From: Legionella_A sp963772805
Lineage (GTDB): Bacteria > Pseudomonadota > Gammaproteobacteria > Legionellales > Legionellaceae
Direction of reading: 5' to 3'
DNA: 64,000 bases
Assembly (NCBI GenBank): GCA_963772805.1
Contig: CAVYYU010000003.1
Span: forward strand, 186,001-250,000
Shown here: positions 27,207-34,141 of the stretch, piece after piece
Layout of the letters: each line of letters opens with the position of its first letter
How positions within the stretch are numbered: the stretch's first letter is position 1
Program-made: the position numbers and the translations under genes
Notes under the pieces: model-generated
The model's database searches: none
What the model saw: only the letters and a program-made list of their open reading frames with translations
What the model was told of the DNA's origin: nothing

Positions 27207-28247
27207 TTACTTCTTTTTCTCTTGTTTTTTCTTTAGGGATTCTACTTGTTTCAACTCCTTTTCTGCTTCAATGAAATGTTCTTCTACTTTGGTGGGTTGG
27301 GTAAGCGCGTTTTGGCGAAATTTTTCATATTCCTCATGTGCTTTTTTTAATGCTTTGTTATGGGTTATTTTCCCTGAGTGGGTTAGTAGATCTCGATCTG
27401 AAACTCTAAGGAAATCATCCAGTTTTTTAATCCAGTCATTCATCGTCATCGGTTTGTGGCTCAGTGCTTGCATTTCTGCGAACTCTAAATACATGGTCAC
27501 AATCCGATTGAGAATATCAAGCTCTTGTTCATTTAGATAATTTTTGGCAACCTCGGCTTCATTTTTACGAATTGTTGCGCCAATCCAGCTAGTCATGCCC
27601 ATATTGGGTTTAGTGGCATCAGCGCGCTGATGAATAATTTCTGCTGCGGTGTGTCCATGTGCTGCCCAATGCATTTTATTCTGGATGATTTTAAAAAAAT
27701 CACGTGATGTTTCTGCGCTTCCATCATAATCAATACTGGTTGCGTAGATGTCTAATACCTTACGCCAAAATACTTTCTCTGAGGAACGGATATCTCGAAT
27801 ACGGGCAAGTAATTCATCAAAGTAATTACCACCACCTGCGTTTTTAAGCCGCTCATCATCCATAGCGAAGCCTTTAACGATGTACTCACGTAAGCGTTGG
27901 GTTGCCCATATACGAAACTGTGTACCACGGATACTATTTACTCGATAACCAACAGAGATAATGGCATCGAGGTTATAATATTCAATGACTCGTTCTATTG
28001 GCCTGTTGCCTTCATTTCGAACTGTTGCAAATTTTGCAACAGTTGAATTTTTATCCAATTCACTGGTTTCATAAATATTTTTTAAATGGCGGCTAATACC
28101 TGATTTATCAACTCCAAATAACTCGGCCATTTGGTTGATGGTTAACCACACAGTTTCATTTTGCATTCTAGTTTCAATGCGAATATTACCCTCTGTTGTT
28201 TGGTAGAGTAAAAACTGTGTATCTGTAGGTTGGATTTCTTGAGTCAT
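27207..28247 (-). CDS. RhuM family protein
   Basis: A 346-residue protein matching the RhuM family, known as an accessory virulence-linked protein on pathogenicity islands with no defined biochemical function. Hallmarks are the N-terminal WLTINQMAELFGVDKSGISR (helix-turn-helix-like), VIEYYNLDAIISVGYRVNS, RGTQFRIWATQRLREYIVKG, and a C-terminal region with MHWAAHGHTAAEIIH and RADATKPNMGMTSW. It lies between the integrase and the unknown 433-residue gene, all reading leftward. A terminator-like hairpin upstream at 28282-28312 separates it from the integrase. Confidence 0.88.
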   Translation of the reverse strand: MTQEIQPTDTQFLLYQTTEGNIRIETRMQNETVWLTINQMAELFGVDKSGISRHLKNIYETSELDKNSTVAKFATVRNEGNRPIERVIEYYNLDAIISVGYRVNSIRGTQFRIWATQRLREYIVKGFAMDDERLKNAGGGNYFDELLARIRDIRSSEKVFWRKVLDIYATSIDYDGSAETSRDFFKIIQNKMHWAAHGHTAAEIIHQRADATKPNMGMTSWIGATIRKNEAEVAKNYLNEQELDILNRIVTMYLEFAEMQALSHKPMTMNDWIKKLDDFLRVSDRDLLTHSGKITHNKALKKAHEEYEKFRQNALTQPTKVEEHFIEAEKELKQVESLKKKQEKKK

Positions 28248-28281
28248 ACTTCATCCTTATTATTAATTTTTTAGTAATCCA

Positions 28282-28312
28282 AAAGGGGGGTGGCAATTTG
28301 TCCCCCTCCTTT
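28282..28312 (-). terminator. probable integrase terminator
   Basis: AAAGGGGGG (28282-28290) faces CCCCCTCCTTT (28302-28312) as a G+C-rich stem. On the minus strand it follows the integrase stop by about 75 bp and ends in TTTT. On the plus strand a T-run (ACTTTTTTTG) also follows, so it may act in both directions. Confidence 0.5.
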
Positions 28313-28386
28313 ACTTTTTTTGTCAGTTTTAAATACGTATAAATTTAATCTGTGACAATATGTCACGGGTTCGATATCTATCCACT

Positions 28387-29595
28387 TTATAAACATTTAC
28401 TGAATGTAATGGGTATTACATTCTCTTGTAATAAGAACTCAAGATAATCACTCCATCTAGTTAATGCTTCTTTACGTTGGTGAAGCATTTCGTTTCTATT
28501 ATAAGTAGCCATGATTTTGGGCATCTTATGGCCAAGGCATTTTTCAATGACCACTGGATCAACGTGAAGAGTTTCACCAAGCTGAGTACAAAAACTTCGT
28601 CTTAGATCATGCGCTGTCCAGTGAGGGATGCCAACACGTTCTTGAATACGATTAATAGCTCGAGAGAGTGCTTTGGGGCTTAAAGGTTCATTTGCTTTGG
28701 CAGACAATATAAATTCAGAATCTGATACAGATTGAAGCTCTTGAAACATTGTTTTTACGGGTTCAGTTAAATGAATCCGCATGATTTCTTCTTGTTTGGT
28801 ATGCTCTTTAGGTATTGTCCAAAGTGAGTTTTGATAATCAATTTCTGACCAAGTAGCTAGCCTAATCTCACCAGATCTTATTCCAGTATGTAAAATTATT
28901 TTTATGGCGAATTTGGTTTGTAAGGACATGCGATTATTATTGCTATCTAAAAACAATAACAGAGTCTTAATTTCGTTCGTGGTTAAATATCGATCTCTTG
29001 GCTTTTCGATTCCCCCAATATCACGAGCTTGTAACAGCTTGGCTGGATTTTCTGTCATTGCGCCACGTCTGACCCCATAGCTAAAGGCTTGCTTTAATGC
29101 GGCTAGTACTTTATTGGCGTGAACTGGGGAGCCTCTTGTTACTATTTTATCAAGGGCAGTTGTGACTAAAGCATGAGAGAGTTTGGTTAATTCAATGTCA
29201 CCTAGTAAAGGCAGTATGTCAGCATCAATGAGCTGCTTAATTTGTTGTGGTTGTTTCCGTTCCTTTTCAATATAACCAGAGTACCAAGCCAGAACTAGCT
29301 TTTTTACGGTGTTACTCTCTTTTTCTTTATCCTGTTGAATGAGTTCCTTTGGGTTTTGTCCTTCGCGGCGTAATTCACTGAGTTCAAGAAATCGTTTTTT
29401 GGCACTAGCCAAGCTCATGGCTGGATAATGTCCTAGTGTTATTCTGTCAGTTTTGTCAGCTATCTTATAACGATAAATCCAAGATTTTATGCCGTTGGGG
29501 GTGACTCGAATACCAAAGCCACCACCTTCGTATTCTTCATAACGGCTTGCTTTAGGTTTCATGCCTTTAATGTAGGTATCAGTAAAATTGCCCAT
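28387..29595 (-). CDS. P4-like tyrosine integrase
   Basis: A 402-residue site-specific recombinase from ATG 29595-29593 (MGNFTDTYIKGMKP); the frame stays open 34 codons further but without family similarity. It has an N-terminal DUF4102-type arm domain (YEGGGFGIRVTPNGIKSW, ITLGHYPAMSLASAKKR), a core-binding SAM-like domain (about 90-180) and a catalytic domain with GIRSGEIRLATWSEI (Arg), TAHDLRRSF (His-x-x-Arg), LGHKMPKIMATYNR (His and the nucleophile Tyr). It is adjacent to attR, the end distal to the tRNA, and reads inward. It catalyses integration at the tRNA-Pro 3' end. Confidence 0.92.
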   Translation of the reverse strand: MGNFTDTYIKGMKPKASRYEEYEGGGFGIRVTPNGIKSWIYRYKIADKTDRITLGHYPAMSLASAKKRFLELSELRREGQNPKELIQQDKEKESNTVKKLVLAWYSGYIEKERKQPQQIKQLIDADILPLLGDIELTKLSHALVTTALDKIVTRGSPVHANKVLAALKQAFSYGVRRGAMTENPAKLLQARDIGGIEKPRDRYLTTNEIKTLLLFLDSNNNRMSLQTKFAIKIILHTGIRSGEIRLATWSEIDYQNSLWTIPKEHTKQEEIMRIHLTEPVKTMFQELQSVSDSEFILSAKANEPLSPKALSRAINRIQERVGIPHWTAHDLRRSFCTQLGETLHVDPVVIEKCLGHKMPKIMATYNRNEMLHQRKEALTRWSDYLEFLLQENVIPITFSKCL

Positions 29596-29613
29596 TACAG
29601 CCTCATCAGATTG

Positions 29614-29637
29614 GGGTACACTTCGGGGTACACTTAA
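29614..29637 (+). repeat. candidate integrase arm-site repeat, right end
   Basis: A 24-bp copy of the 15205-15228 repeat with one mismatch, same orientation. It lies in the integrase leader, about 20 bp upstream of the start, so binding here could also control int expression. Confidence 0.55.
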
Positions 29638-29760
29638 ATTGGTGCTTACATGAAGTTTGTTGAAAGTGGTTGAATGTGATGATAGGGTTAAAAGCAATAT
29701 ATATCAAGGGTATTGAGGGGTATTTGAAGCTCTTTGATATTTCTTGAAATAATTAATAGA

Positions 29761-29809
29761 TAGCATGGGGTGCTAGTGGTCGGAGGTTCAAATCCTCCCG
29801 TCCCGACCA
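29761..29809 (+). repeat. right attachment site (attR, tRNA-Pro 3' fragment)
   Basis: A 49-bp copy of the tRNA-Pro 3' part. The two mismatches to 15109-15157 are the two sides of one T-stem base pair (A-T there, G-C here). No 5' half of a tRNA precedes it, so it is not a functional tRNA gene. Confidence 0.88.
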
Positions 29810-29947
29810 TAAAAATAATCGTTAAATCAATAAATTACACTTCCACTTTAAACTTAATTTTTGGCGTATTCTAGTACAAAATCTTCGGGGGACACTTTTT
29901 AAGAAAGCCAAAATAATTACTTGTAGCTTTGATGCCGCTAAGCGTAA

Positions 29948-30136
29948 TCAAGTATTAGCCAAAATCGACACGCAATTATAATCACAGCGAGCGACCCATA
30001 ATAAATAAATTTTAGTGATACTCAAACGAGAGTGACCAAGTTCACTGCTCAGGATTTCTTGTGCCTTACGATCAATTTCATTTTCGGTATTACTTAACGC
30101 ACTAAATGGCTTACCACCCGTTATAGGGCATATCAT
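29948..30136 (-). pseudogene. C-terminal relic of a second tyrosine integrase
   Basis: A 62-residue fragment containing KAQEILSSELGHSRLSITKI-YL, the C-terminal LGH...T..Y block of tyrosine recombinases, here with His and the putative nucleophile Tyr intact but without the catalytic Arg regions. It is too short to be active. It lies 139 bp outside attR and points to an older integration at the same tRNA. The surrounding 29810-30242 contains no other gene. A degenerate TCGGGGGACACTTTTTAAG (near 29885) resembles the arm-site repeat. Confidence 0.55.
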
Positions 30137-30242
30137 GGAGGAGCTTCAAACTTAGCTCAACCGCACTGTAATTGCCCCATATATTTTCATGCCTTTTTGA
30201 AGTATATTCGCGTTTTTATCTGATATTAGACGACCGCAAACC

Positions 30243-30578
30243 ATGAAATGGTACTACGTTACAGGCGCAATTTGGGCTGTAGGATTTATGGGGCTTACTG
30301 TTTGGAAAAGATTTCAAGGAAACTCTATTACAGTTGATGATGCTTCAAAACCCTACAAAAGTTCACAGGGTAGTCATTTACAACGTAGAAAATATACCGA
30401 TGTTACGGCTTCATTATCATCTAAAACTGTCGTCTATCCAGGCGACCCAAATTTTACTGTAGAGACTTTATGTCATATTGGCAAAGACAGTTGCTTTGGG
30501 CTGTCAAAAATATCGATGTCTAATCATATGGGTACTCACATTGATTTCCCTTCCCACGCACGGGCTTTTCATGAGTAA
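30243..30578 (+). pseudogene. cyclase-family (kynurenine formamidase-like) protein, 5' part (split by ISAs1 element)
   Basis: Native codons run to 30558, followed by six residues read into the IS. An N-terminal hydrophobic segment (WYYVTGAIWAVGFMGLTVW) precedes the cyclase fold opening YTDVTASLSSKTVVYPGDPN and the metal motif HMGTHIDFPSH. The family binds divalent metal through this HxGTHxDxPxH motif. Joining to 31953 after removing the element rebuilds HMGTHIDFPSHVVKGG and a 256-residue protein. The insertion sits in the final His region of the motif, so the protein is inactive. It was possibly membrane-anchored. Confidence 0.85.
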
Positions 30579-31942
30579 ATTTTGACCGGCAGATTTTTTA
30601 TCTATACCACCTTACAAGGCCACATCATCAATATTTTATTAGCCTTAATGGCATTCTTGGCACCCAAGAACCTTTATTTTGTGGGTTTAAAGCATGCTCC
30701 GCCATCACACAGACAGCGTGGGTAATTTATTCTCCATATATTCTTGTTGGTGGTTAAAGCAAAAGTAATGTCAGCAGATAATCCAAATCCCAACCGGCAC
30801 GTTTCAGTCGGGAGCGGACACTTTTCTTTTTTCCTGGAGGTAACTTTGATTTAACTAAGCTCAATAACAATCGTTTTGTTTTGGCAAAATTAATAGCTGC
30901 AACTTCATCATGTTTTTTGTCTGCATCATCCTGTAAATGTACGTCAAGCTCCCAGTGGTATTCACTTTCAATGGACCAGTGATTTCTAACATAGGATGGC
31001 AGTTTAATATTATCAACATCATGGCTGCTCACATAATAGCGCCACTCGGCCGAACCAGATCCTGGTTTATTTTTTTCTGATGAAATGGTTTCGGTAGCAA
31101 TAATAGTTTTAATGCCAGGAAGTGCAACAGGCTTAGCATTTTCTGGTAGGGGGAACGCAAAATATCGGCGTCTTACAAGTCGTCCATGGCTCTCATCGAA
31201 ATAATCTTCAATTAAATTCCCCTGATTTTCACCATGCTCTTTAGAATATGAAATAACTGCATTATACAAAGAAGGTTGATTCTTTTTTAAACCAATCACG
31301 AAATCACCACCCTTATTAATGATGGATTCGAGTATGACTGTTTGGCATCCCATTGCATCAATGGATACTGTGCATCCTTCCAACTCCAGAAGTTCTAACA
31401 GCAAGGGTATTGCTTTAATTTCATTGGACTTACTGTTCGTTGCCACATCTGCTAATACGAGCTTATTAGCAAAGCTCCAGGCGCTGACCATTTGAATAGC
31501 GCGGATGCCTTTCGATTCACAACGAGTTCCCTTTAATGTTTTACCGTCAATCGGAATTTGATCTTCCGGCAATCGTTCTTTTATGACTAAACCCAATGTA
31601 CCCTCAATAATGGTGCTCCAAACCGTTGGGCTTATGATGGCAAAGACTCTCCTAAATGTACTGTAGCAAGGGATCCCCTTATCTAAATCAATGTGGTTCA
31701 TGAGCCATTTTTTACGTGACTCAGCGAAGGTAACGATATCATCCCAGCTTTCAGCACCACAAAAAATTGCGCATATTGCGATAAATAATAAGGTTGGCAA
31801 AGGGTAAATTATTTTTTCTTGGTCACGTGGGTCTTTTATTGTTGATAACAACTCAAGTACTTCTGACATGAAAATTCCGTTTAAAATCAAAACAATGAAT
31901 TCTACATGAATTTGCTCAAGAAATACTCATGAAAAGCCCGTG
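30559..31942 (-). mobile_element. ISAs1-family element (1384 bp)
   Basis: The terminal repeats begin CACGGGCTTTTCATGAGTA at both ends. A 10-bp duplication CCTTCCCACG flanks the element (30549-30558 and 31943-31952). Removing the element and one duplication restores the cyclase reading frame, which fixes the ends. It carries a single transposase gene on the minus strand. Confidence 0.92.
30754..31869 (-). CDS. ISAs1-family transposase
   Basis: A 371-residue DDE transposase of the ISAs1/H-repeat type. It opens MSEVLELLSTIKDPR, then CAIFCGAESWDDI, and the catalytic region runs through IPIDGKTLKGTRCESKG (first Asp), VSIDAMGCQ (second Asp) and RNHWSIESEYHWELDVHL (Glu and DDE C-terminal block). 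I prefer ATG 31869, which matches the family N-terminus; an in-frame start seven codons upstream exists. It appears intact. Confidence 0.92.
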   Translation of the reverse strand: MSEVLELLSTIKDPRDQEKIIYPLPTLLFIAICAIFCGAESWDDIVTFAESRKKWLMNHIDLDKGIPCYSTFRRVFAIISPTVWSTIIEGTLGLVIKERLPEDQIPIDGKTLKGTRCESKGIRAIQMVSAWSFANKLVLADVATNSKSNEIKAIPLLLELLELEGCTVSIDAMGCQTVILESIINKGGDFVIGLKKNQPSLYNAVISYSKEHGENQGNLIEDYFDESHGRLVRRRYFAFPLPENAKPVALPGIKTIIATETISSEKNKPGSGSAEWRYYVSSHDVDNIKLPSYVRNHWSIESEYHWELDVHLQDDADKKHDEVAAINFAKTKRLLLSLVKSKLPPGKKKSVRSRLKRAGWDLDYLLTLLLL

Positions 31943-32407
31943 CCTTCCCACGTAGTAAAGGGAGGTAAGAGAAGTAGTGATTATTGTGTCAGTGATTTAA
32001 TCGGTGAAGGTTTGATAATAGAGATACCTCCTGAAGCTAAATGCATAACTCCAGATCATATTAAGTCTCAAAAATTAAGTAAGAATTCTTTTGTATTTTT
32101 TAAAACAAGCAACTCGAAAATTTCAAAATCGGATTCATTTCTTCCTGACTATGTCTATATTGAACCAGAGGCTGCCGAGGAGCTGTTGAAGAGGCAGGTG
32201 CGTATTGTCGGTATAGATTATTTAAGTGTAGATGGCATCAAGAATGAAACACTTCCTGTGCATCAACTACTATTGAAAAATAATATCTTAATTGTTGAAA
32301 ATCTTGAACTTGCGAACGTTGATCCTGGTAACTGTATAATACATATTTCACCATTGCATGTTCCTGATATGGATGGATTGCCTGCAAGAGTAACTATTGA
32401 AAGATGA
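31940..32407 (+). pseudogene. cyclase-family protein, 3' part (split by ISAs1 element)
   Basis: Native codons start at 31953; the GTG at 31940 belongs to the IS edge and duplicated target. PSHVVKGGKRSSDYCVSDLIGEG continues the metal site. Later segments VRIVGIDYLSVDG and HQLLLKNNILIVENLELANV are typical of the family C-terminal half, which contains the active-site Glu in VENLELANV. The piece alone cannot fold properly. Confidence 0.85.
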
Positions 32408-32560
32408 ATGTCGCTTGTTTTGATGAAAAATATGCAGTGAAAATATCCTTTCTTCTTTGGTGATTTTACGCTGCCATGTATATGTTTTATTTTTAGCGTA
32501 TTGTAATTCGTCGTCGGTTGGTGTCAATAGGAATTAAGTCTGTGTTATTCAATGATATTA

Positions 32561-32622
32561 GGGGCTGTTGACATTTGATCTCCCCGTCGCCGACGTACCG
32601 CGGTTTATCCGCGGTATCCAGG
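32561..32622 (+). repeat. left inverted repeat of the IS5-like element
   Basis: Matches the reverse complement of 33928-33989, with four C's here against five there and T against A between the CCGCGG halves. Confidence 0.75.
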
Positions 32623-32633
32623 AGTCCTTCATG

Positions 32634-32932
32634 TCAAGTGCATATTTCTTCGTATAAATCGCGCCATGTTGGATTAAGCTCTTCGATTAAATTGAGTTTC
32701 CACTTCCTGCACCAATTTTTGAAGCGTGTTTCACGTCTGGCAGCTTCTAAATAAGTACTATGAATCTCATAATAGACCAGCATATGTACATTATATTATA
32801 TTGTGCTGTAAAGCTGCTGGGGATCACCTTATTTTTATGTTCCCAGACTCGCCTGATAAGATCCGATGTTGCGCCAACATAAAGTGTGCCATTGCGTTTG
32901 CTGGCTAAAATATATGCGTACGATGATCTCAT
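32634..32932 (-). pseudogene. GIY-YIG nuclease-like protein, frameshifted
   Basis: The minus strand from ATG 32932 gives YAYILASKRNGTLYVGATSD and LIRRVWEHKNK, the GIY-YIG N-terminal half with its Tyr and Arg. The frame then runs out at 32747. One base shift near 32800 continues the family sequence: HMLVYYEIHSTYLEAARRE, then RFKNWCRKWKLNLIEELNP and WRDLYEEI, to TGA 32634. The full gene would be about 98 residues, normal for small stand-alone GIY-YIG proteins. It is a probable one-base deletion or insertion, otherwise complete. Confidence 0.8.
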
Positions 32933-33016
32933 ACCATTTCCTTAGGATGAGTAGACGCCTGCTCTTTCGATATAGGGCGGGTGCATATTGGACTAGATTG
33001 AAATTATATCAATAAA

Positions 33017-33776
33017 TCATAGATAACTTACATAGGCAGCACATAGATATGAGCACACCATGGCGAGCATTGAAGCGTAATTTCGTTTCAGTTTGTCATA
33101 TCTTGTTGCAATTGCTCGGACGTGTTTGAGGCGTGTAAAAACATTTTCGACCAGATGCCTATATTTGTACAAACACCAATCCATGTCACCATTCCCTGTT
33201 TTTGAATTTTTTTCTTCGGAATAAGGGGGTCGATCCTTTTTCTCGAATGAGTTCTCGAATATCTTCACTGTCATAGCCTTTGTCCGCAATGATATAATCA
33301 GAGAAAGGAAGACGTGCAATTAATTCTGGGGCGGCCTTGCTGTCATGCACTTCACCACCCGTAAGATCAAATTCTATTGGAAGGCCAAATGCATCAACAG
33401 CCATATGAATTTTCGTTGTATTTCCGCCAACGGATTTTCCAATCGCTTGATTTTCTTTACCAATAGCTCCTGCACTGTGTTGATGAGCCCTAACTATACT
33501 TCCATCAATAAACTCCCATTCAAGATCAGGATCATCCACTAAACATTTAAATATTTTGACCAACTTGTCTTTGCATGACCAGCGGTTAAATTTTTGGTAT
33601 ATTGTATTCCAGTTTCCAAACTCTGCTGGCAGGTCTCGCCAAGGACAGCCTACGCGCATACGATACAGCATGGCTTCAACCATAAGACGAAGCTTGGGCT
33701 TGTCATAAATCCCTTGTTGTAGCATGATTATCCCTAGCTTCGACCATACCTCGTCACTGAGCATTAGTCTGGCCAT
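33017..33776 (-). CDS. IS5-family transposase, two frames joined by a +1 shift
   Basis: Frame 1 (33776 to 33186, 196 residues) has the IS5 N-terminal domain: MLSDEVWSKLG, CPWRDLPAEFGNWNTIYQ, EFIDGSIVRAHQHSAGA (first Asp), ADKGYDSEDI (second Asp). Frame 2 (to 33017) continues after a +1 shift (equivalently -2) with KNSKTGNGDMDWCLYKYRHL, VENVFTRLKHVRAIATRYDK, the Glu block. The frames overlap at an A7 run near 33217. Many IS5 members of the IS427/IS1031 groups make the full protein by frameshifting, so this may be programmed; a real mutation is the alternative. Confidence 0.78.
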
Positions 33777-33927
33777 TTCAAACTCGTTTTATTTTGGTGT
33801 GGGAGCCGTGATTTTACGAGTTTGATCCTATTTATCAATGGGTTGAAATGTGATTGCTCATGATGGTGTGTTATCAAAAACGAATTGTAAGCTAAATTAA
33901 AAGCGCTGTGTTTTATACGGGCATTTT

Positions 33928-33989
33928 CTGGATACCGCGGATATACCGCGGTACGTCGGCGACGGGGGAGATCAAATGTCAACAGCCCC
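33928..33989 (+). repeat. right inverted repeat of the IS5-like element
   Basis: Contains TACCGCGG and CCGCGGTA and ends GTCAACAGCCCC. It is the inverse of 32561-32622. Confidence 0.75.
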
Positions 33990-34141
33990 TAATGAGCTCG
34001 ATTGATATTGGTGAATTTTTGGTTGGAGGTGCCTACCAACTTCGAGTTGTATCGGGAGTCATCGCCTTGTTATCACCACAGTCAGCTCTCGATGATTTCA
34101 TCCTAGTCCTTGGACAGACTTATAGCGACAGAACCACGTTT

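Larger units (their letters stand above)
15109..29809. mobile_element. 14.7-kb integrative island in tRNA-Pro
   Basis: Bounded by a 49-bp direct repeat of the tRNA-Pro 3' end (15109-15157 and 29761-29809) with two mismatches. It contains a P4-like integrase next to the right end, RhuM, a three-gene regulatory operon, a DUF3987 primase/helicase-type gene split by an IS21 element, small hypothetical genes, an HGGxSTG-like protein, a lipoprotein and a NERD-domain protein. Almost all genes read leftward. The content (integrase, AlpA-like regulators, primase, no structural or conjugation genes) resembles a phage-satellite or other mobilizable element. That classification is inference. Confidence 0.85.
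32561..33989. mobile_element. IS5-like element (1429 bp) with palindrome-rich ends and a GIY-YIG gene
   Basis: Bounded by inverted repeats of about 60 bp beginning GGGGCTGTTGACATTTGATC at both ends, differing by one C and one base. TA flanks the element on both sides (32559-32560 and 33990-33991). Each repeat also contains a CCGCGG palindrome: ACCGCGG, a short spacer, CCGCGGT. It carries an IS5-family transposase in two frames and a frameshifted GIY-YIG gene, both on the minus strand. Confidence 0.75.

Noticed and set aside
29761..29809. Second tRNA-Pro gene
   Set aside because: Only the 3' 49 bases are present, without a 5' acceptor or D-arm; it is the attR copy.
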